Positions 45,866 to 55,998 of a DNA stretch of 64,000 bases are shown here, one piece after another; position 1 is the stretch's first letter, and each line of letters begins with the position of its first letter. Source of the DNA: JAUWGC01 sp963753055. Its GTDB lineage: Bacteria; Bacteroidota; Bacteroidia; Bacteroidales; B18-G4. A program made the position numbers and the translations under genes. Below the pieces are notes generated by a model, which saw only the letters and a program-made list of their open reading frames with translations, ran no database searches and had not been told where the DNA came from. The stretch is from positions 177,131 through 241,130 of the forward strand of contig CAVWAP010000003.1 in NCBI GenBank assembly GCA_963753055.1, given 5' to 3'.

Positions 45866-47553
45866 CTTTTTCGAAACTACCTGACGGTGCTTCTTCCTAT
45901 TCTGTTTTTGGCTGCGACAGCATTTAGCACAGAGGAAGATAAAAAACCATCTCCAGTTCAGTTAAGTGGTGATATTGGAGTTTATCGGGAGAAGTGTACC
46001 CGTATTACAAGATCGGGCCGCCCTTCGTCGTCCCGATGAAATAGGCCGATTGTATTTCAGCCCGACCCTTAAATTCGGTCAATATCTTCAGTTACGAGCC
46101 AACTTTATTTTATCGACCGAAGGTTCCTCTGCCAGACAAAACGTTAATCACTTTAGTATCAACCCGAAATGGAGCTGGGGTCGGGCTTTTGCATTTTGGT
46201 AACTTCACAAAGAACTTCTCCCCCTGACATTAAACGGGGTTACTATGATTGGGGCCGGGATCAGCCTCTTTCCGGGTAAATTTCGACTATCTGTTGTCTC
46301 GGGACAATCTCAGCGGGCAGTCAGCTCTCCATCTGAAAACAGAACCTATAAACGAGACATCACCGGTGTACAGTTTGGGATTGGCAAGGAAGCCGGCACT
46401 ATGTTTGCCATTAATGTTCTGACGGCAAAAGATGATATCGGCAGTCTTGAAAAAACATACAACGACACTTCATTTATTATTGATTCTACAGCAACAGATT
46501 CGACTGTTAACCCCCTCTCAGTTATTCCGCAGGAGAACCTGGTGATATCTACAGTAGGGAATATGTCTCTTGCCAACAGACAGATTTCTTTCCAGTCCGA
46601 AGTAAGTGCTTCTGCTTTCAGTAGAGACAGACAATCAACCGAAATCTCCACCGTTGATTACCCTACGATCCTTACTGACCTTTTTACTCCCAATGTCAGC
46701 AGCAGTTGTGATTATGCCTACCGTACAAAACTGCAGTTCAGCGAAAAGAGATTAACCCTTTCTACGGGCTATGAATACATCGGTCCTGGTTATCAATCCC
46801 TTGGACTTGTCTCGGATACTTTCAGACAAACAAGTAATCAGCTTCGGTGCTAATTCTCATTTAGAACCGGGATGGTAAAGCTTTTCTATTTAAAGCAAAA
46901 TGACAACCTGATAGATCAGAAACAATTTACAACAAACCGTGATCGTATATTGGCATTACTGAATCTGCGTCTTTCTTCAATCTGGTCAGTAAATTTTAAC
47001 ACCACCTTAGCAACGATGGACAATCAAAACCCGGACAGTATGGCAATGATCGACAACATGAATTTAACTTTCAGGAATTCTCATACTTTTTCATTAGTGA
47101 ATAATACGTTTATCAATAATATTTTTATTGAATATATATTTCAAAAGACAGACGAGAAAAATGAATTGCGTCTCAACGCTGACTTTGACTCCCATGGTAC
47201 AATACTTCGACTTACCAATTCTTCCATAAAAAACATCACTTTAAGTTCCTCGATTAATTACATTCTTTCACGGAATGGCGACAGCGATTGGAATACCGTT
47301 AAAACTTACATGATAGATTCTCGCTGGTTTAACCGGTTGAAAAGATATTCCATAAATTTTCAAACGGTTTACTCAACCTACACAGACTCTGACCTTTTAC
47401 GCCTGAACCTCAGAAGCACCTATAGTTTTAATGATAGAATTTCAGCACCGATTCGGTGTTATTTCCACCTTTTCCAATAGTAACATCGATGACAACAATT
47501 ACCATGAACATTCGGGAAGTTTGAATTTTACATATCATTTTGGCCGGAATTAG
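45858..47553 (+). pseudogene. Outer-membrane beta-barrel-like protein, frameshifted
   Basis: The ATG at 45858 overlaps the stop of the preceding large gene (ATGGATAG), so the two are translationally coupled. After a one-base shift a signal peptide appears (YLTVLLPILFLAATAFSTEED). Later pieces (45966-46202, 46245-46853, 46872-47480, and on to 47553) are rich in alternating strands: RLYFSPTLKFGQYLQLRANF, TKLQFSEKRLTLSTGYEYIG, NSHTFSLVNNTFINNIFIEY. The last residues, LNFTYHFGRN, are compatible with a barrel end. At least five shifts. About 560 residues in total. Probably forms an outer-membrane pair with the large upstream protein; this is inference from order and coupling. Confidence 0.55.
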
Positions 47554-47686
47554 CAATTTTCAGAAGATCTGAAACCAAAGTGAATAAATATGTTTCAAGT
47601 TAAACCTAGAGCCTTAAATCAAAAGTCTTGTAACTAATCAAACATGTTGTGCGACCCAAAACACTGACAAGAATATTGATTGTTAC

Positions 47687-48646
47687 CTAATCTTTGTTTT
47701 TATGATTTACATTTACTTCATGTGGATTCGGGTAAGCTTTTGCCCCGAGTTTACCTTCACGGACATTATCAAAACGGCGGTTGGTCGGATATGCAAAATC
47801 TATATCATCCCTTTTAGCAAAGGCAACAAGTATATCTTCCCAGATAGCCTGTTCAGTCCCTCTTCGCTGACGGGGTTTGCACAAATATCTGATCGTCAGC
47901 ATCACGCCGCAGTCTTTCACCGAAGTATAAACAATCGGTGTCAGGGTCGTATAAAAAACCATCATCTGCGCAGAGGCTTCCTTGACTCTTCGGGCTGCTT
48001 TATCTGTCAGATGTTCGGCATGCCTGGTACCAATTTCTGCTAAAATAGTTTTACATTCCTGCCAATTGCTTTCAAAAGTGATTAAAACCGGTATCTCGTT
48101 CCAGATATATCTGAAACCTTTACTGTAGTTTGCCAGCATTTCAGTAAACACTTTCCCGTTCGGAATACGTATGATTCTTCCGGTTGACTGATCGGCATCT
48201 ACCCAGTTTCCAATTTCCATTAAGGTAAATTGAAAAATCCTTAAATCAACAACATCCCCTTTATGTGAGCCTATCTCTACCCTGTCTCCAACGGTAAATG
48301 GTCTTCTCCATATGATAAAGACCCAGGCCGCTAAATTTACCAACGGGTCACGTAAAGCAATGGCGAGACCTGCGGACAATAAACCGAGATAGGTAGTAAG
48401 TGCCTGGAAGCCGGCAAACCAGATTCTTCCCATAACCAGAAAACCAAAAACGACTCCTATGTACGTAATTGTTTTACGCCAGTTGTATCGCAACCGTACA
48501 TCATCGGTTTTACTGAAAATGATCCGCAGAACAATAAACCGGAGTAACCCAACGCTTAAAATGACAATTATCGAGAGAACCAGTTTATTTGTAGTTTCCG
48601 GGCTTAACGCTGTCAATTCTGAAAATTGTTCTAAGATTCTATTCAT
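47687..48646 (-). CDS. MscS family mechanosensitive ion channel
   Basis: A 319-residue small-conductance mechanosensitive channel protein, intact. Three N-terminal transmembrane segments end in the pore helix TTYLGLLSAGLAIALRDPLVN, with the Gly/Ala pattern of TM3; it is followed by the MscS beta domain (RRPFTVGDRVEIGSHKGDVVDL, RIIRIPNGKVFTEMLANYSK) and the mixed C-terminal domain. It releases solutes on hypo-osmotic shock at the inner membrane. It has no partner genes nearby and is convergent with the frameshifted barrel gene. It is one of the two genes after 42 kb with no sign of frameshift. Confidence 0.93.
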   Translation of the reverse strand: MNRILEQFSELTALSPETTNKLVLSIIVILSVGLLRFIVLRIIFSKTDDVRLRYNWRKTITYIGVVFGFLVMGRIWFAGFQALTTYLGLLSAGLAIALRDPLVNLAAWVFIIWRRPFTVGDRVEIGSHKGDVVDLRIFQFTLMEIGNWVDADQSTGRIIRIPNGKVFTEMLANYSKGFRYIWNEIPVLITFESNWQECKTILAEIGTRHAEHLTDKAARRVKEASAQMMVFYTTLTPIVYTSVKDCGVMLTIRYLCKPRQRRGTEQAIWEDILVAFAKRDDIDFAYPTNRRFDNVREGKLGAKAYPNPHEVNVNHKNKD

Positions 48647-48882
48647 ATGTTTCCTGTTTAATTCTTACCATTACTACTATTTTCGTCATATTGATAAATA
48701 ATTTAAGAGAATAGTGAAATAATATTTTTAATGTAAAACCATTATTCTACCCCCCTATTGATACTGATATAAATGTAGTTAAATTGAATTGCGTTTGAAA
48801 AGATAAAAATAATAAGGAAGATGTGTTTAAAAAACCGGATTATCTATGACGAAGTTTATTTAATCCTATCCAATCAACAATA

Positions 48883-48917
48883 TTCAGATATGCTGCATGC
48901 AGAGCAGCATATCTGAA
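48883..48917 (-). terminator. Strong hairpin downstream of the subtilase gene
   Basis: TTCAGATATGCTGC (48883-48896) and GCAGCATATCTGAA (48904-48917) form a perfect 14-bp stem with a 7-base loop. On the minus strand it follows the protease stop codon by 20 bases. The T-run after it is poor, so termination efficiency is uncertain. Confidence 0.6.
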
Positions 48918-48936
48918 TTGGTTTTGAAAGCCGTTC

Positions 48937-50358
48937 TTACGGGCAGTTAGGTGCCGGTCCGGTTGGCGAGCCAAACATATACTCGACCATATAGACGATA
49001 TCGGCAATATCTAAAGTTAAATCACCATTGACATCAGCAGCATTCTGTACCGGAGGAGGAGGACCCGAAGGAGAACCGAAAGCATAATCGACAAAATAGA
49101 CTAAATCAGCAATATCTGCCGAGGTACTGTTACCATCAACATCACCGCAGACATACGGCGGCAGATCAGTCACCGTCAACTCAGCCGGAATAACTACCGG
49201 ATTATTCAGCGGATCATTGGTCGAAATAATGATATTCGCCTCATAAACTCCCGTATCCAGAGTGCCGGTCGTAAACTCAAAATTGATCAGATCAGATTCG
49301 CTCGCAAGCAGTGAACCGGAACTGATATCAGCTTTCAGCCAGCGGTATGGCGCCGTAAACTGGATGGCAAGGTTATCATGCAGATACGAAGTCAAATAGG
49401 AGACCTCAAGACCGTCTGTACCATCTGAGTTCTCAATACCGACCGTATTAGCCAGAATATCAAACCCGGCATCAATTGTCAGATACTGATAAGTAATCGT
49501 TCCGTCAGACTCAAGGATCACCTCAGCATTGATAACTTCACCCGGGGCCGCACCAAACTCAGGATAATCTACAAACTGAATGACACAGCGGCCGCCGGTC
49601 GTATCTACATAAACATGCACACCGGGGTTGTCAGCATCATCAGGATTCAGATCATCCCACAGCCAGCAAAGTACATTGTTCGGCGTGCCAACCGAAGGAA
49701 TAGAGGTCTTAAAACGGGAATCCATAGCAAGTTCACTGAACCCGATTATCCCGTTGGAACCGATATATATTTCATTATAGGTGTTACCGTAATACAAAAA
49801 GTCAAAACCTAACGCATACGGTCCGCCATAATTATCATCATTCAAATCAGCCACAATATCAACACCACTTCCACTGACATCGACCCAGTCAAAAACAGGA
49901 CCGCCCGGCTCATCGGAATCTATCCAGAAATAACCGTAGATATCAGGACCGCCGGCATTCTTATCCGAACTCATTCCCCGACGGCTGTCATCAGAACCTT
50001 TGACATCGTTGTAGTTGCTGAAACCTTCCGGGTAGACCTGACGGGCAGGAGCAACTTTATCCTGCTCAAGTAATTGAGCGAACAGGGAGGATTTGGAAAG
50101 AACCGGAACCACTGAAATCGAATAGTTCAGTCCGCCCGGGCCGGCATTGTCAATCGTCAGACTGCTGTAAGTCGTGTCGCCGATTAAAAGTGTCTGACTC
50201 ATCAGACCATTGGAATAGGACATCGAAGGGGCATAGTCAATCCGGATATCATCAACAAACCAGTCATCGGTGCCGGCTGTGTGCAGAGCTGTTAATGAAA
50301 CGAACCTGGAAATTACCATAGTAGGCATCCCCCGGTAAACCGACCGAAGCATATTCAA
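48937..50358 (-). CDS. Secreted subtilase, C-terminal part with shared module and dockerin repeats
   Basis: This frame continues the subtilase at 50264-53548 after a shift at about 50,300, where GNFQVRF is followed in the new frame by TAGTDDWFVDDIRIDYAPS, completing the second jelly-roll repeat. Then come a spacer, a roughly 200-residue beta domain (ALGFDFLYYGNTYNEIYIGS, NGIIGF), an Ig-like segment with GVYEANIIISTNDPLNNPVV, and a C-terminal dockerin-like pair: CGDVDGNSTSADIADLVYF, and DVNGDLTLDIADIVYMVEYM, each a calcium-binding F-hand. The protein ends GPAPNCP. The same C-terminal architecture occurs in the C25 protease at 57979-60771. Confidence 0.8.
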   Translation of the reverse strand: MNMLRSVYRGMPTMVISRFVSLTALHTAGTDDWFVDDIRIDYAPSMSYSNGLMSQTLLIGDTTYSSLTIDNAGPGGLNYSISVVPVLSKSSLFAQLLEQDKVAPARQVYPEGFSNYNDVKGSDDSRRGMSSDKNAGGPDIYGYFWIDSDEPGGPVFDWVDVSGSGVDIVADLNDDNYGGPYALGFDFLYYGNTYNEIYIGSNGIIGFSELAMDSRFKTSIPSVGTPNNVLCWLWDDLNPDDADNPGVHVYVDTTGGRCVIQFVDYPEFGAAPGEVINAEVILESDGTITYQYLTIDAGFDILANTVGIENSDGTDGLEVSYLTSYLHDNLAIQFTAPYRWLKADISSGSLLASESDLINFEFTTGTLDTGVYEANIIISTNDPLNNPVVIPAELTVTDLPPYVCGDVDGNSTSADIADLVYFVDYAFGSPSGPPPPVQNAADVNGDLTLDIADIVYMVEYMFGSPTGPAPNCP

Positions 50359-53300
50359 AGGAAGTCATCAGACTGCCGCCGGCATGGACAGAAAGCGGCG
50401 TCCAGATTCCGGAACTGTTTTTATACTGAACAAGCAGATCATCACCTGCTTCAGGAGCATCACCGGAACCGCCGGCCTGATAGTAGTAAGTCAGAAGAAC
50501 ACCCGACACCGAAGATAAATCGATGATCTGGGTGGTGGCGGTATCACCGCCCCCTTCAAGATTGAGTGAATAAAGTGCTGATGGTTCGGATAATCCGGCT
50601 AAAGAGACTTCAGCACCGACAATTGAGAACCAGCGCGGAGTGAAAATAGTATCATCCGGGAAAGGTTCAAACCAAGGGAATCCGCCCGGCAGACCGGCTG
50701 AACTGGTCGCCACCAGGGCTGTTCCGGAAACAAGATTGTCACCGACCGAGGTGGCCACAACCGTCGCACTGTCGATATCAGCCATCAGGGCTGTCGAAGG
50801 GACCGCCACTTTAACCGTAAACGCAGCTGAATCAGCAGCAGGAATCATCGGGGTACTTGTTATCGGTGAGATACCGTCAAAGAAAGAGACATCCCAGAGA
50901 TTGCCGGATGCCGACAGATCATAGCTGTCAGCGTTGACACCGCTGTTGTGAACCATGATCTGGTAGGTTGCGGTATCAGCTGAAGGAGCAAAATCTGACT
51001 GGAACTGCGGCGTGACAGAAACTTCGTACGCCGGCGGGTTGCCGATATAAACATCATCCACAAACCAGTCATCATAGTCACCGGCGGTGCCGGTGTTACG
51101 GAACCTGAGACGGAAACCGCTGTGATAGGCAGCTCCGCTAAGAGTGATGGATTCTTCCACATATTCAGTCATATCCGGGTCGGCACCGGCGTGCTGATTC
51201 AGCAGCACCCAGGTTCCGGTCGAATCGATATATTCAACATAGAGGTCATCACCGGACTCAGCAGCATCACCGCCGCCAGTCTGTTCGTAGGCATACCGGA
51301 CAATAACATTGGCTTCATTTTTTAAATCGATCGCCTGCGACATGACCGTATCGGCACCATTCGGGTTGCCGTCAAGGTTCAATGAGTATGGCGCTGATGG
51401 TTCAGCCAGACCGTCACTGTTTGATTCACCGTTACTGTTTAAAACCCATTTGCCAACATCAACACTGGTGGTCGGGAAATCATCGGAGAATGGTATCGCA
51501 AACGGTTCACCATCAGAGATCGTCACTAAGGATGATACGGCAGTGAAGGAACCGTCACCGGTTGAAGTCGCCGTGACCGTCACAGCATCCTCATCACCGT
51601 ACACTGAGGCCGGTATCTCTACCCTGACATAAAACAGCAGGGTATCATCAGAGAGCATATTGCCGGTTGACGATATCGCTATAGTTTGAGTTTCATCCCA
51701 TAGCGAGGTTGTCCAAAGATTACCGGCAAGTGAAAGATTATAATCGTCAGCCAGCAATCCATCATTGGAAACAGCCATGAGAAAATAAACGGTATCATCA
51801 ACAGCCCCGGTCTTTGAATCAGTTGCGGGAGAAAGGGCGAGTCCGTAGTCGATGACGCGGAAAGTAAAGATTTCGGTTGTATCAGATTTACCTTCATCAT
51901 CATAGGCTATCATGTAATAATTTATATCAGTACCGGGTGACTGGGTGGGGATAAAAGCAGAAAACTCGTCTGGATTCCCGGTCGTTGTCATCAGGTTTTC
52001 GATATACCCGGAACCGACATCGTAATACATAAACAAAGAATCTGTATTTAAAACCGTATCAGATGAAATTTCTGCTATGATTTCATAATCATTCAGACTG
52101 TCCCGAATATCTGTCATAGGAGTGTGGTTGATAGAGACACCACAGGCATATCCCTGAGTCAGGAGAATGGAATTATAAATATTCAATCTTCCCCCGGTCA
52201 CGGTGATACCACTTAAAGCGGAAATCGGATCGGTACCATCAAACAGATAATCTTTCATAATCAATGCCACTCCAGCAGGGTCATTTTTATAATCATTGAT
52301 TAAAGAGACACAGGCAGCGGAATACATAAGTGAAATCGCTCCGGCGACATGCGGTGTCGCCATTGAGGTTCCGGTGGATGTTGAATAACCATTCCCCGGG
52401 ACTGTAGAAAGTATAGAAGTTCCGGGCGCACCAAGGTCAATAGTTGTCGTACCATAGGCAGCTCCGCTGTTTTTAAGGTCACTTGAAGTGGTATTGGTGA
52501 CTGCCACCATAAAATCAGAAGCACAGGCTGTCGGGACGTCCCCCTGGGAATCAATATCTATATTTAGGTTCGCAGTTGCGCCACAGCTTAAGACACCGAC
52601 TTCACCTAAAGAATCATAAATAGCGCACCATATCGGGTAACTGTCAGGATCACCAAAATCCACTCCAAAGGATGCATTAGTCGAAACAATAAATGCTCCA
52701 AAAGCACCATCAGTCTGATTATATAAAGAACGCATTTCATGGACATATGAATAGGAAGCGACTACTGTTGCCTCAACAGTGGACGAGCCGGCAATCGGCA
52801 TGACATATCCGTTCCAGTTTACACCGGTGACACCGATTCCGTTATTGCCAATTGCTCCGACGGTTCCGGCGACATGAGTCCCGTGACTGGCCGAAGGAAT
52901 CGTGCCGTTATTACCATAGACATTCCAGCCGTCATAGTCATCGATATAGCCGTTTCCGTCATCATCGATACCGTTACTGGGAATTTCATTGCTGTTTTTC
53001 CAGAAATTTATATCTTCATGATTAATATCAAATCCACCGTCGATAACAGCACAGACGATTTCTTCACCGGTTACTGTTAGTCCACCGGTCGTAATGTCCC
53101 ATGCCTCCGGGGCATCTATATCAGCATCGACGGTTCCACCTGTTTGACCGGTATTGTGCATATCCCACATCGAACTAAACGAAGCATCATTCGGGAAGGT
53201 TTGTCGCTCTTTTACATAATGATTAAATTGAGCTAATTGTACTTCTGAATCTTCCCTGATATTTTCAAGTAACGCTTCATGATCAGGAGCTTTCATATTG

Positions 53301-53548
53301 TTAGCATCATATGCACAAAGCCAGATATTCATTCTTTTCGAAAGTTGCTGGATCGGTTTAAAGTCGTATTGTGAAAACCTTGACTCAATTCCGGAAAGCG
53401 AATGCTTACCGGATAACTGGAGGATAATCTCCCCCGGCACATAATTTGAATCATTTTCACCTTTTTTACCAAAAGCAGTAGCTGCCGGCAAAGCACATAA
53501 AATCAAGAATAGTAGTAGTTTTGATAAACCTTTAGCGGTCGGGCACAT
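50264..53548 (-). CDS. Secreted subtilisin-like serine protease (S8), N-terminal part
   Basis: A signal peptide (LLLFLILCALPAATAFG) and a propeptide-like region lead to an S8 peptidase domain with the full catalytic triad: Asp170 (CAVIDGGFD), His222 (SASHGTHVAGT) and Ser395 (GTSMATPHVAG), with Asn291 for the oxyanion hole. The inserted NGIDDDGNGYIDDYDGWN loop is common in secreted subtilases. After it come a beta-sandwich and two similar jelly-roll repeats, each with GDDLYVEY or GDDLLVQY and DDWFVDD, alternating with NEW3-like segments. With the part at 48937-50358 the full protein is about 1,530 residues. The frame ends falsely at 50264 because of one shift. Confidence 0.88.
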   Translation of the reverse strand: MCPTAKGLSKLLLFLILCALPAATAFGKKGENDSNYVPGEIILQLSGKHSLSGIESRFSQYDFKPIQQLSKRMNIWLCAYDANNMKAPDHEALLENIREDSEVQLAQFNHYVKERQTFPNDASFSSMWDMHNTGQTGGTVDADIDAPEAWDITTGGLTVTGEEIVCAVIDGGFDINHEDINFWKNSNEIPSNGIDDDGNGYIDDYDGWNVYGNNGTIPSASHGTHVAGTVGAIGNNGIGVTGVNWNGYVMPIAGSSTVEATVVASYSYVHEMRSLYNQTDGAFGAFIVSTNASFGVDFGDPDSYPIWCAIYDSLGEVGVLSCGATANLNIDIDSQGDVPTACASDFMVAVTNTTSSDLKNSGAAYGTTTIDLGAPGTSILSTVPGNGYSTSTGTSMATPHVAGAISLMYSAACVSLINDYKNDPAGVALIMKDYLFDGTDPISALSGITVTGGRLNIYNSILLTQGYACGVSINHTPMTDIRDSLNDYEIIAEISSDTVLNTDSLFMYYDVGSGYIENLMTTTGNPDEFSAFIPTQSPGTDINYYMIAYDDEGKSDTTEIFTFRVIDYGLALSPATDSKTGAVDDTVYFLMAVSNDGLLADDYNLSLAGNLWTTSLWDETQTIAISSTGNMLSDDTLLFYVRVEIPASVYGDEDAVTVTATSTGDGSFTAVSSLVTISDGEPFAIPFSDDFPTTSVDVGKWVLNSNGESNSDGLAEPSAPYSLNLDGNPNGADTVMSQAIDLKNEANVIVRYAYEQTGGGDAAESGDDLYVEYIDSTGTWVLLNQHAGADPDMTEYVEESITLSGAAYHSGFRLRFRNTGTAGDYDDWFVDDVYIGNPPAYEVSVTPQFQSDFAPSADTATYQIMVHNSGVNADSYDLSASGNLWDVSFFDGISPITSTPMIPAADSAAFTVKVAVPSTALMADIDSATVVATSVGDNLVSGTALVATSSAGLPGGFPWFEPFPDDTIFTPRWFSIVGAEVSLAGLSEPSALYSLNLEGGGDTATTQIIDLSSVSGVLLTYYYQAGGSGDAPEAGDDLLVQYKNSSGIWTPLSVHAGGSLMTSFEYASVGLPGDAYYGNFQVRFINSSAHSRHR

Positions 53549-53940
53549 GATACGTCCAATCTGTTATTTTAGTTACGTTAATGTGTGTAGTGTGTGGGTC
53601 TAAATAGTCTTACTTGCCTTCTTTTAAAGTAACAATTTTAAGCAACTTGTCAAATAATATTTTGCTTTGCTATCCAGGAGTCATTGAGTCTACTATAGCA
53701 TCTGAAACCGTTGTTAATTTCAAGACAGTATGGTTCTAAAAAAAAGAGCGATATTTTCAGATTTGCTCTGATAAAAAGTGATTATTTCCTGTTTTTCAGA
53801 CTAACAGGTCGATTTTTAGTCTATTTAGACGGTTTCTATCCATTATTATTCTTTTTTCTTGACAAATATGTAATAAACGGTTAATTCCTGTAATTCACGT
53901 ATTACCTTCTTTTAACTTTATACCCCGACAAGAGGATTTT
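53549..53940 (+). promoter_or_regulatory. Intergenic region with sigma-70-like promoter before the helicase gene
   Basis: No gene is evident in these 392 AT-rich bases between divergent genes. TTGACA at 53859-53864 is a full -35 element; 17 bases later TAATTC (53882-53887) is a poor -10. A dyad, AGACTAA (53798-53804) and TTAGTCT (53816-53822), lies upstream of it. AGAGGA just before 53941 is the ribosome site of the helicase. The TTGACA-type promoter contrasts with the TAnnTTTG boxes of the first part of the window. Confidence 0.4.
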
Positions 53941-55746
53941 TTGAACATAAACCAACCAATACACGATACTGTCTTAAAACAATTTGATAAAAACAATGAC
54001 GGCATGAAAAAAACAAACGTACATACATTTAAAGAACTTGGAATCGCATCGAATTTATTAAAAAATATCGAACGGTTAAAATTTACGTCGCCTACTCCGA
54101 TTCAGAGCGAAGCTATTCCTCTCGGTATTCAGGGTGCTGATATTATTGCTATCGCCCAGACCGGCTCCGGAAAAACACTCGCTTTTGGCATTCCGATGCT
54201 TCAGCGCCTTTCAAAAAGCAAAAAAGGGACCGGACTCGTATTAGTCCCTACCCGTGAACTCGCTATTCAGGTTGAAGAATCGATTCAATCTGTTTCCAGG
54301 CAGACTAACATCCGTTCCGCCGTTCTAATTGGCGGGGCTTCGATGTCACTTCAGCGGAATGCCCTCCGTAAAAACCCGCGTATCATCATTGCCACTCCCG
54401 GTCGCCTCATGGACCATCTCGAACGGAAGACTTTAAAACTGGACAATATAGAGATTTTCGTATTGGATGAAGCTGACCGTATGCTTGACATGGGCTTTAT
54501 TCCGGATATAAAAAAGATCATCAAATCCATCCCTTACGATAGACAGACGATGCTGTTTTCAGCAACTATGCCGAAAGAAGTTGAAAGTATTGCCAATAAA
54601 CTGATGGAAGCCCCAATCCGGATTGAAACCGACCGTTCCGGCGTGACGCCGGCTGAAGTCAGTCAGGAAATGTTCTTTATTAAAAATCAGGATAAAAGTC
54701 GATTATTAGCTTTGCAGCTCCAGGCTTGTACCGGCCCGGTGCTGGTTTTTACCCGTACTAAGCGCGGGGCAAGTAAACTTACTGCCAAAATAAACGATAT
54801 GGGTTTTTCAACAGCCGAAATTCATTCGGACCGTAGTCAGGGACAAAGAAGAAATGCTTTGGAAGGCTTTAAAAGAGGCAGATATCAGATTCTAATTGCG
54901 ACCGATATCGCTGCCCGGGGAATCGATGTTTCCGGAATAGAGCTCGTTGTTAATTACGACATGCCGGCCAATTCTGAAGATTATGTCCACCGCATCGGCC
55001 GTACCGGAAGAGCCGGTAAAACCGGTCATGCTATCTCGTTTGCAACTAAAGAACAGCGTGGGTCAATCCGTTCACTGGAACGTTTTATGAAAACTAAATT
55101 AGCTGTTTCTGTCCTGCCCCCTCTCCCTTCAGAACGAGTATTGTTTAAAAAAGCAACGCCGCTGTCTATATCGCCAATAAAAACTGAAAATGATGATTCA
55201 TTCGGACGGAAATCTCCAAAAGAGCGTTCTTTTAAAAGAAAAGATACAAAAAGGACATCTCCTTCAAGATTCAGAACCAGAAGTTCTGAATCAAATTGGA
55301 GTGATGAAAATAAGAGTGATGTAAAAGGACCAAGAAAGAAGCAATCAGGCTTCAAAGCTGACGACCGCCCTAAAAGAAAACAATCAGAATTTAAAACTGA
55401 TGACCGCCCTAAACGGAAAAAAAGCGGATTGAAAGCTGAAGAACGCCCATCCAGAGATAAAACATCATTCAAATCAGAGAATAAAACAAAGAAAAAATAT
55501 TCTGAATTCAAAACTGATGACAGACCAAGGAAAACTAAGACTGAATTCAGACCGGATGATAGACCTAAAAAGAAAAGTTCGAGTTCGACAACAAAGAACG
55601 ATACTAAAGCCAAAACAAAGCGTAAATCAAAAGATTCCCGCGATGAGAAACCGTTCTGGTCAACTTTTACAAAAAAGAAGCGTCCATCCAAAAAGAAACC
55701 ATCAGGTCAAACTTCGACCCGGAAAAAACGACCAAAAAAGAAATAA
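53941..55746 (+). CDS. DEAD-box RNA helicase with lysine-rich repeat tail (RhlE-like)
   Basis: A 601-residue ATP-dependent RNA helicase, intact. Core motifs are the Q motif (PTPIQSEAIP), motif I AQTGSGKT (72-79), Ia VPTRELA, II DEAD (176-179), III SAT (207-209), and VI HRIGRTGRAG (about 350-359). It would unwind structured RNA in ribosome assembly, mRNA decay or cold adaptation. After about residue 400 the tail is very basic and from about 468 to 550 holds six imperfect 13-residue repeats built on FKxDDRPKRK, likely an RNA-binding disordered arm. The TTG at 53941 has a well-placed AGAGG; an ATG 21 codons later (54004) is the alternative start. Confidence 0.92.
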   Translation: MNINQPIHDTVLKQFDKNNDGMKKTNVHTFKELGIASNLLKNIERLKFTSPTPIQSEAIPLGIQGADIIAIAQTGSGKTLAFGIPMLQRLSKSKKGTGLVLVPTRELAIQVEESIQSVSRQTNIRSAVLIGGASMSLQRNALRKNPRIIIATPGRLMDHLERKTLKLDNIEIFVLDEADRMLDMGFIPDIKKIIKSIPYDRQTMLFSATMPKEVESIANKLMEAPIRIETDRSGVTPAEVSQEMFFIKNQDKSRLLALQLQACTGPVLVFTRTKRGASKLTAKINDMGFSTAEIHSDRSQGQRRNALEGFKRGRYQILIATDIAARGIDVSGIELVVNYDMPANSEDYVHRIGRTGRAGKTGHAISFATKEQRGSIRSLERFMKTKLAVSVLPPLPSERVLFKKATPLSISPIKTENDDSFGRKSPKERSFKRKDTKRTSPSRFRTRSSESNWSDENKSDVKGPRKKQSGFKADDRPKRKQSEFKTDDRPKRKKSGLKAEERPSRDKTSFKSENKTKKKYSEFKTDDRPRKTKTEFRPDDRPKKKSSSSTTKNDTKAKTKRKSKDSRDEKPFWSTFTKKKRPSKKKPSGQTSTRKKRPKKK

Positions 55747-55793
55747 TATAAATACATATATGATGTGACTTCCACATCAGGTTAGTCTTTGAT

Positions 55794-55822
55794 AAAGCAG
55801 GCATCTCTTGTCTGCTTTTTTT
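55794..55822 (+). terminator. Terminator after the helicase gene
   Basis: AAAGCAGGCA (55794-55803) pairs with TGTCTGCTTT (55809-55818), with one G-U pair, followed by a T-run. A second small dyad, TGATGTG with CACATCA, lies just upstream at 55761-55778. Confidence 0.75.
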
Positions 55823-55998
55823 GTTTCCTTCAATCTTTAAAAACCGCATCTATGTAGGTAATTAGACAGATTTTACCATTTTTAAATTGACAATTTTCCT
55901 CTGAATTGTATCTTACAGACATACAAGTAATTACTGAAACGTACAAATTAAAAAAATAAGAGAATACATTATATAAAAAATCGATAAAGGATAAATCC

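Noticed and set aside
50264..50358. Programmed frameshift in the subtilase gene
   Set aside because: No slippery heptamer with a downstream structure was evident, and neighbouring genes show the same kind of scattered shifts, so a sequence error is simpler.
55026..55691. Long open frame of 221 codons on the minus strand within the helicase gene
   Set aside because: It is the mirror of the lysine-rich repeat region; its Ser/Leu/Phe-rich product has no family features and the plus-strand helicase is certain.
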